DNA from: an uncultured Novosphingobium sp.
GTDB lineage: Bacteria > Pseudomonadota > Alphaproteobacteria > Sphingomonadales > Sphingomonadaceae
Direction: 5' to 3'
Length of the DNA: 34,090 bases
NCBI GenBank assembly: GCA_937897535.1
Contig: CALCQB010000199.1
Span: 1-34,090 of the forward strand
Of the stretch, positions 33,493-34,090 are shown in pieces. The notes below the pieces were generated by a model that saw only the letters and a list, made by a program, of their open reading frames with translations, searched no databases and was not told where the DNA came from. Position 1 is the stretch's first letter. Each line of letters starts with the position of its first letter. A program made the translations under genes and the position numbers.

Positions 33493-34090
33493 TGCCCCAA
33501 GACCCCTGGCAGCTTTTCAAAGAGCGCAGCATAGGCGCTGTCCGGGCGGTAGAAAACCGGCGGCTGTCCGATCGGGGCGGGAATGGTGTGGCGGCCTGGG
33601 GCAAAGACTTCGCCGGTCCAGCAGTGCCGCCAGACCGCTTCGCCCGGCAGCACGACCTCGCGCGTCACGGCCCCTTCGTCGATCACCGGCGCGACCAGCA
33701 GTTCGGCCCCGTACAGAAACTGGTCCTGCACCGCGAACAGGGCCGGATCGTCCGGGTAATGCAGGAACAGCGGGCGCTGCGTTGGCAAGCCCTGCTCCAA
33801 CGCCTCAAGGCAGAGCTGCCGGACATAGGGCGCGAGGTGGGCATGAATCCGGCTCCAGCGAGCGAAGCAGGCGAGCAATTCGGGGGTACTGTCGTACTGC
33901 AGGTTGTCGTCGGGGCGATTGCCTTCGTGGCTGCGCATGACGGGCGCGAAGGCGGCCAGTTCGCACCAGCGCTGCAGCAGTTCCTCGGTTCGGACATTGC
34001 CGTGGAGCGACGTGTACCCGCCGCAATCCGAATGACTGTAGGCATTGCCGACGAGGCCGGCCGAAAGGGCGGCGGTGATCACCGTGCCGA
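33489..34090 (-). CDS. GH31 glycosidase, sulfoquinovosidase-like (5' part outside window)
   Basis: The C-terminal ~200 residues of a family-31 glycosidase; the gene runs off the window edge. YSHSDCGGYTSL carries the expected acid/base aspartate. AFAPVMRSHEGNRPDDNLQYDS, GLPTQRPLFLHYPDDP, LLVAPVIDEGAV and APIGQPPVFYRPDSAYAALF closely follow the pattern remembered for E. coli YihQ. Together with the monooxygenase and reductase genes, this points to a SmoI/YihQ-type enzyme that frees sulfoquinovose from its glycosides. The sulfonate-binding Q/R/W residues lie in the missing part, so plain alpha-glucosidase activity cannot be excluded. The stop overlaps the regulator gene start. Confidence 0.82.
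   Translation of the reverse strand, partial: GTVITAALSAGLVGNAYSHSDCGGYTSLHGNVRTEELLQRWCELAAFAPVMRSHEGNRPDDNLQYDSTPELLACFARWSRIHAHLAPYVRQLCLEALEQGLPTQRPLFLHYPDDPALFAVQDQFLYGAELLVAPVIDEGAVTREVVLPGEAVWRHCWTGEVFAPGRHTIPAPIGQPPVFYRPDSAYAALFEKLPGVLGQ

Noticed and set aside
1..34090. CRISPR arrays, tRNA or rRNA genes, insertion sequences
   Set aside because: No regular direct repeats, cloverleaf-like sequences, ribosomal RNA segments, transposase genes or flanking inverted repeats were recognised by eye.

Overview
The window is high-GC DNA, coding on both strands with very tight gene packing (many ATGA stop/start overlaps). A Caulobacter/Xanthomonas-type TonB-dependent receptor followed by SapC-like, cupin-like and tryptophan-halogenase-like genes points to an alphaproteobacterium of the order Sphingomonadales. 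This assignment is inferred from gene content, not from a marker gene.

Region 1 (1-4867, + strand) is an assimilatory nitrate/nitrite operon: the 3' part of nirB, then nirD, a nasA-type molybdopterin nitrate reductase with its own C-terminal [2Fe-2S] BFD domain, and cobA (SUMT), which makes the siroheme precursor that NirB needs.

Region 2 (4868-17184, + strand) is a beta-glucan utilisation locus, probably for laminarin. It runs TonB receptor, SapC-like protein, cupin/JmjC-like protein, flavin-dependent halogenase-like protein, secreted GH16 endoglucanase of the laminarinase type, LacI regulator, MFS sugar transporter, and exported GH3 exo-glucosidase. A LacI-type palindrome around GAACGTTC lies upstream of both the receptor and the GH3 gene, so the locus is probably controlled by its own LacI protein.

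Region 3 (17224-29314, both strands) is a kinase-type lasso-peptide locus and the most interesting part. A 45-residue precursor gene that is easy to miss lies at 22470-22607 on the - strand, followed by an attenuator-like hairpin and the asparagine-synthetase-like lasso cyclase. The PqqD-like leader-binding protein (B1) and the transglutaminase-like protease (B2) are on the + strand about 3 kb away. Around them are two HPr-kinase-like proteins, an NTP_transf_5 nucleotidyltransferase, two 2-oxoglutarate/Fe(II) oxygenases, a sulfotransferase-like protein, a DCC thiol oxidoreductase, a HTTM-like membrane protein with a DUF5819-like partner, and small unknowns. A second precursor copy (22668-22820), broken by one in-frame TAA, lies just upstream of the intact one. 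The two copies share the predicted Leu1...Asp8 ring residues and the C-terminal DCTRS. No ABC exporter or lasso isopeptidase is visible.

Region 4 (29311-34090, - strand) resembles an oxidative sulfoquinovose degradation operon: GH31 sulfoquinovosidase-like protein (cut by the window edge), LacI regulator, aldo/keto reductase, flavin-dependent LLM-class sulfonate monooxygenase, NAD(P)H:FMN reductase, and a RibB-like protein that has lost the catalytic residues of DHBP synthase. No tRNA, rRNA, CRISPR array or insertion sequence was recognised.
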